From positions 1 through 8,391 of the forward strand of contig JAJZRK010000139.1 in the NCBI GenBank assembly GCA_021802745.1: 8,391 bases of DNA. Direction: 5' to 3'. Position 1 is the first letter of the stretch. Every line of letters starts with the position of its first letter. Below the pieces are notes generated by a model, which saw nothing but the letters and a program-made list of their open reading frames with translations, did not search any database and was not told the DNA's origin. A program made the position numbers and the translations under genes. Positions 6,426 to 8,391 of the stretch are shown here, one piece after another. The DNA is from a bacterium. GTDB lineage: Bacteria; Gemmatimonadota; Gemmatimonadetes; Gemmatimonadales; Gemmatimonadaceae.

Positions 6426-7982
6426 CTACTCGTCGGCCATGCCAAGGTCGTCTGGAACCCCGTACTCCTTCAGCTTGCGATATAACGTCCGCTCGCCGAT
6501 GTCCAAGGTTTCCGCTGCTTTACGACGATTGCCGCGCGTTTCCCGCAACGCGGCCTCGATGGCGAGCCGCTCGATCTCGGCCATCGTCATCCCCGGGGTA
6601 ATTGTCACGCTGTTGCTGGCGCGCGCCAGCCCCGGAGGCTCAATCCCCACCCCGGGCATGAAATTCGCCACCAGCCGCGGGTCGCCCGTGTTGAGCTGGT
6701 GCAACACGCCCCGGTCCTCGTCCACCCGCCGGCGCAGCTCCTCCACCTGCATCTTGAGCTCCAGCAGCGACCGCACGATGAACTCGAGTTCGCGCCCGTC
6801 GGCCTTGGCCCCCTCGCGCAGCAGCGCCCCCACCGGAATGGGAAGGAGCCGGTCGGCCCCCCCCTCGCGAATGCCGGGCGGAATGTCGTGCAGCCCGATC
6901 TCGCGGCCGTGCGCCAGCACCACCATGCTCTCCATCAGGTTGCGCAGCTCGCGCACGTTCCCCGGCCAGTTGTAGTTCGCGAGCGCATCCATCGCCTCGC
7001 CGCTGATGCCGTGGAACTCGCGGTCGTGCATCGTCGCGAACTCGTGCACGAACCGCCGCACCAGCAGTCCGATGTCGCTGCGGCGCTCGCGCAGCGGCGG
7101 CAGGTAGATGCGCAGCACGTTGAGCCGGTAGTACAGGTCGGCGCGGAACTCGCCCTGCGCCACGTGATCCTTGAGCGCACGGTTCGTCGCCGCAACCACG
7201 CGCACGTCCACGGGGATGGCCTGCGTACCGCCGACGCGCGTGACCTGCCGCTCCTCGAGCACGCGCAGCAGCTTCACCTGCGTGCTCTGCGGAATCTCGC
7301 CGATCTCGTCGAGGAAGATCGTCCCGCCGTGCGCCAGCTCAAAGCGCCCGATGCGCCGCTCGGCGGCCCCGGTGAACGACCCCTTCTCGTGGCCGAACAG
7401 TTCGCTCTCGAGCAGTGTCTCCGGCAGCGCCCCCACGTTGACCGCGATGAACGGCTTGTTCCGCCGCGGGCTCAGCGTGTGGATGGCGCGCGCGACGAGC
7501 TCCTTGCCGGTGCCGCTCTCGCCCTCCACCAGCACGGTGCTCGTCACCGGCGCCATCTGCTCCACCTGCACCAGCACCTCGCGCACCGCGTCGCTCTCGC
7601 CCCACAGCCCGGTGAGCGTCGCCAGGCGGTGCCGGTCGAGCAGGCGCCGCACCGTCTGCGCCACTTCTTCCGGCGCCACCGGCTTGGTGATGACCTCGCT
7701 GAAGCCGATCTGCTTGAGCCGAAGCTCCAGCCCCGCGTCCCCCACGTCGGCCAGCCCGACCATCGCGGTGCCCAGCCAGAGCTGGTCGCGCACGATCGCC
7801 ACCGTCTGCGCGTCGAGCAGCGCCCCCGAAAAGACGATCACGTCGGGGCGCACCCGCTGCACCGCCCCCGGCAGGTCGTCCATCGGCGAGACGACGAACG
7901 TCTCGACGTCGGGGACGGCCTCGAGGATCGCATTCAGGCGGACGGCGGGCTCGACATCGGTGAGCGTGATGAGGACGCGCAT
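6426..7982 (-). CDS. NtrC-family sigma-54-dependent transcriptional activator with degenerate receiver domain
   Basis: A 518-aa cytoplasmic regulator. Residues 1 to about 115 have a receiver-like fold pattern. However, the acidic pocket after MRVLI is missing, the usual phospho-accepting Asp is replaced (PDVIVFSGAL, Ser at about 52) and the conserved Thr/Ser is Ala (VGLADVGD). Only the Lys-Pro of ITKPV (K100) remains. The AAA+ domain is complete: Walker A GESGTGKE (154-161), sigma-54 contact loop GSFTGA (201-206, a variant of GAFTGA), Walker B GGTIFLDEIGE (219-229), arginine-finger region FRADLYYRL (279-287) and WPGNVREL (339-346). A probable coiled coil lies near 397-423. The protein ends in a Fis-type helix-turn-helix, about 465-506 (GNRRKAAETLDIGERTLYRKL). 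Such proteins use ATP to open promoters held by sigma-54 RNA polymerase. The start is set at ATG 7982 because the 22 extra codons to 8048 fall in a non-coding repeat. No Shine-Dalgarno sequence is visible. Target promoters are not identifiable here. Confidence 0.92.
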   Translation of the reverse strand: MRVLITLTDVEPAVRLNAILEAVPDVETFVVSPMDDLPGAVQRVRPDVIVFSGALLDAQTVAIVRDQLWLGTAMVGLADVGDAGLELRLKQIGFSEVITKPVAPEEVAQTVRRLLDRHRLATLTGLWGESDAVREVLVQVEQMAPVTSTVLVEGESGTGKELVARAIHTLSPRRNKPFIAVNVGALPETLLESELFGHEKGSFTGAAERRIGRFELAHGGTIFLDEIGEIPQSTQVKLLRVLEERQVTRVGGTQAIPVDVRVVAATNRALKDHVAQGEFRADLYYRLNVLRIYLPPLRERRSDIGLLVRRFVHEFATMHDREFHGISGEAMDALANYNWPGNVRELRNLMESMVVLAHGREIGLHDIPPGIREGGADRLLPIPVGALLREGAKADGRELEFIVRSLLELKMQVEELRRRVDEDRGVLHQLNTGDPRLVANFMPGVGIEPPGLARASNSVTITPGMTMAEIERLAIEAALRETRGNRRKAAETLDIGERTLYRKLKEYGVPDDLGMADE

Positions 7983-7993
7983 ACGGGCGGAGT

Positions 7994-8067
7994 GACGGTG
8001 GACGGTAGACGGTAGACGGTGGAACGCAGCCGACAGGTCTACCGTCAACCGTCCACCGTCTACTGTC
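7994..8067. repeat. Inverted heptamer array (GACGGTA-type) between gcvT and the sigma-54 regulator
   Basis: The left arm (7994-8023) is four tandem heptamers, GACGGTG, GACGGTA, GACGGTA, GACGGTG, plus GA. The right arm (8038-8067) read on the minus strand is GACAGTA, GACGGTG, GACGGTT, GACGGTA, plus GA. The arms are 30 nt each, match at 25 positions and enclose a 14-nt loop (8024-8037). The transcript in either direction could form a long hairpin. It fills almost the entire 90-bp gap and lacks a T-run. Short-repeat arrays of this type look like dispersed intergenic elements, possibly with a transcript-processing or regulator-binding role; that is inference. Confidence 0.75.
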
Positions 8068-8072
8068 AGTCT

Positions 8073-8383
8073 CTACTTATGCGAACCATGCTTCCAGAAC
8101 GGCATCTCCGTGATCGTCGCCGTCACCCGCTTGCCGCGCTGGTCAATCTCCACGCGGTTCCCCACCACCGCGTGCGCGGTGGGCACGTAGCACGTGCCAA
8201 TGGGCAGGCCGCACGACGGGCTCATGGTTCCGCTGCACACGTTGCCGCTCGGCTGGCCGTTCACGAACACGGGATAGCCGTGCCGCGGGAACGCCTTGTC
8301 GGCGATGGTGAAGCCCACGAGCTTGCGCGGCACGCCGGCCGCCTTCTGCGCCTCGAGCGCCGCCTTCCCCACGAAGTCACCTT
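8073..8383 (-). CDS. gcvT: Aminomethyltransferase (glycine cleavage system T protein), C-terminal part
   Basis: About 103 residues remain of a protein usually about 360-370 aa long. The visible part is the C-terminal barrel domain: GDFVGKAAL at the edge, then LVGFTI, PRHGYPV, SGNVCSGTMSPSCGLPIGTCYVP and RGKRVTATITEMPFWK. These match the conserved end of GcvT. GcvT transfers the methylene group of the aminomethyl-lipoyl H protein to tetrahydrofolate, releasing ammonia, in the four-protein glycine cleavage system. GTG 8372 is an internal Val codon, not a start. In frame just upstream is TAA (8384-8382), but its first base is likely adapter-derived, so the real codon would be NAA (Lys, Glu or Gln), which fits the usual K-G-D-F-[IV]-G-K pattern. 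The gene is therefore truncated by the contig end, not broken. The downstream heptamer hairpin could mark its 3' end. Confidence 0.88.
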
Positions 8384-8391
8384 AGATCGGA
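8384..8391 (+). other. Probable residual Illumina adapter at contig end
   Basis: The last eight bases, AGATCGGA, are exactly the first eight bases of the common Illumina adapter (AGATCGGAAGAGC). They lie at the very end of the window and introduce an in-frame stop into an otherwise well-conserved gcvT reading frame. They are best treated as non-genomic. Confidence 0.75.

Noticed and set aside
6699..8015. Plus-strand 438-residue ORF opposite the sigma-54 regulator
   Set aside because: It is the complementary frame of a clear NtrC-family gene, with a low-complexity His/Arg/Leu/Gln composition.
7983..8048. 22-residue N-terminal extension of the sigma-54 regulator
   Set aside because: These codons are made from the heptamer inverted repeat. 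ATG 7982 begins directly at the first receiver strand.

Overview
The window looks like one end of a draft contig from a high-GC Gram-negative bacterium, most likely a member of Gemmatimonadota. That assignment is an inference. It rests on the style of the TonB-receptor-like C-terminal tail at the left end, the large SARP/BTAD-type ATPase regulator, the NtrC-type regulator and the GC-rich codon use. No rRNA or tRNA is present to confirm it. The right-hand end appears to carry 8 bases of sequencing adapter, so the last bases are not genomic.

Layout from left to right. Positions 2-661 (+) are the C-terminal end of a probable TonB-dependent outer-membrane receptor. Positions 811-3897 (+) encode a 1028-aa transcription regulator with a winged helix, a BTAD domain, an AAA/STAND ATPase and TPR-like repeats. 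It meets, tail to tail and with a 4-nt overlap, a minus-strand gene (5237-3894) for a multi-pass membrane HD-GYP phosphodiesterase, predicted to degrade cyclic di-GMP. Upstream of that gene (5238-5515) is a compact leader. It holds a tiny 19-codon hydrophobic ORF with a near-ideal Shine-Dalgarno sequence and three successive inverted repeats. Next comes an unrecognised conserved-looking two-domain protein (6274-5516), with a fair promoter just upstream. After it is a sigma-54-dependent (NtrC-type) regulator whose receiver domain has lost its phosphorylation site (7982-6426). An inverted array of heptamers (7994-8067) separates it from the C-terminus of the glycine cleavage T protein (8383-8073).

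The regulator/HD-GYP pair sits in a stretch of lower GC. Lines counted by hand fall to about 47-55%, against 70-77% on either side. The change happens inside the ATPase regulator gene, after roughly residue 700, so the segment may be a transferred or mosaic block.

The most interesting part is the 5238-5515 leader. It combines a tiny hydrophobic peptide, strong hairpins and a 17-nt stretch exactly complementary to the mRNA of the convergent ATPase regulator, all ahead of a membrane c-di-GMP enzyme. The gcvT, sigma-54 regulator and hypothetical genes share a strand and could be partly co-transcribed, but the sequence gives no direct functional link between glycine cleavage and the signalling genes.
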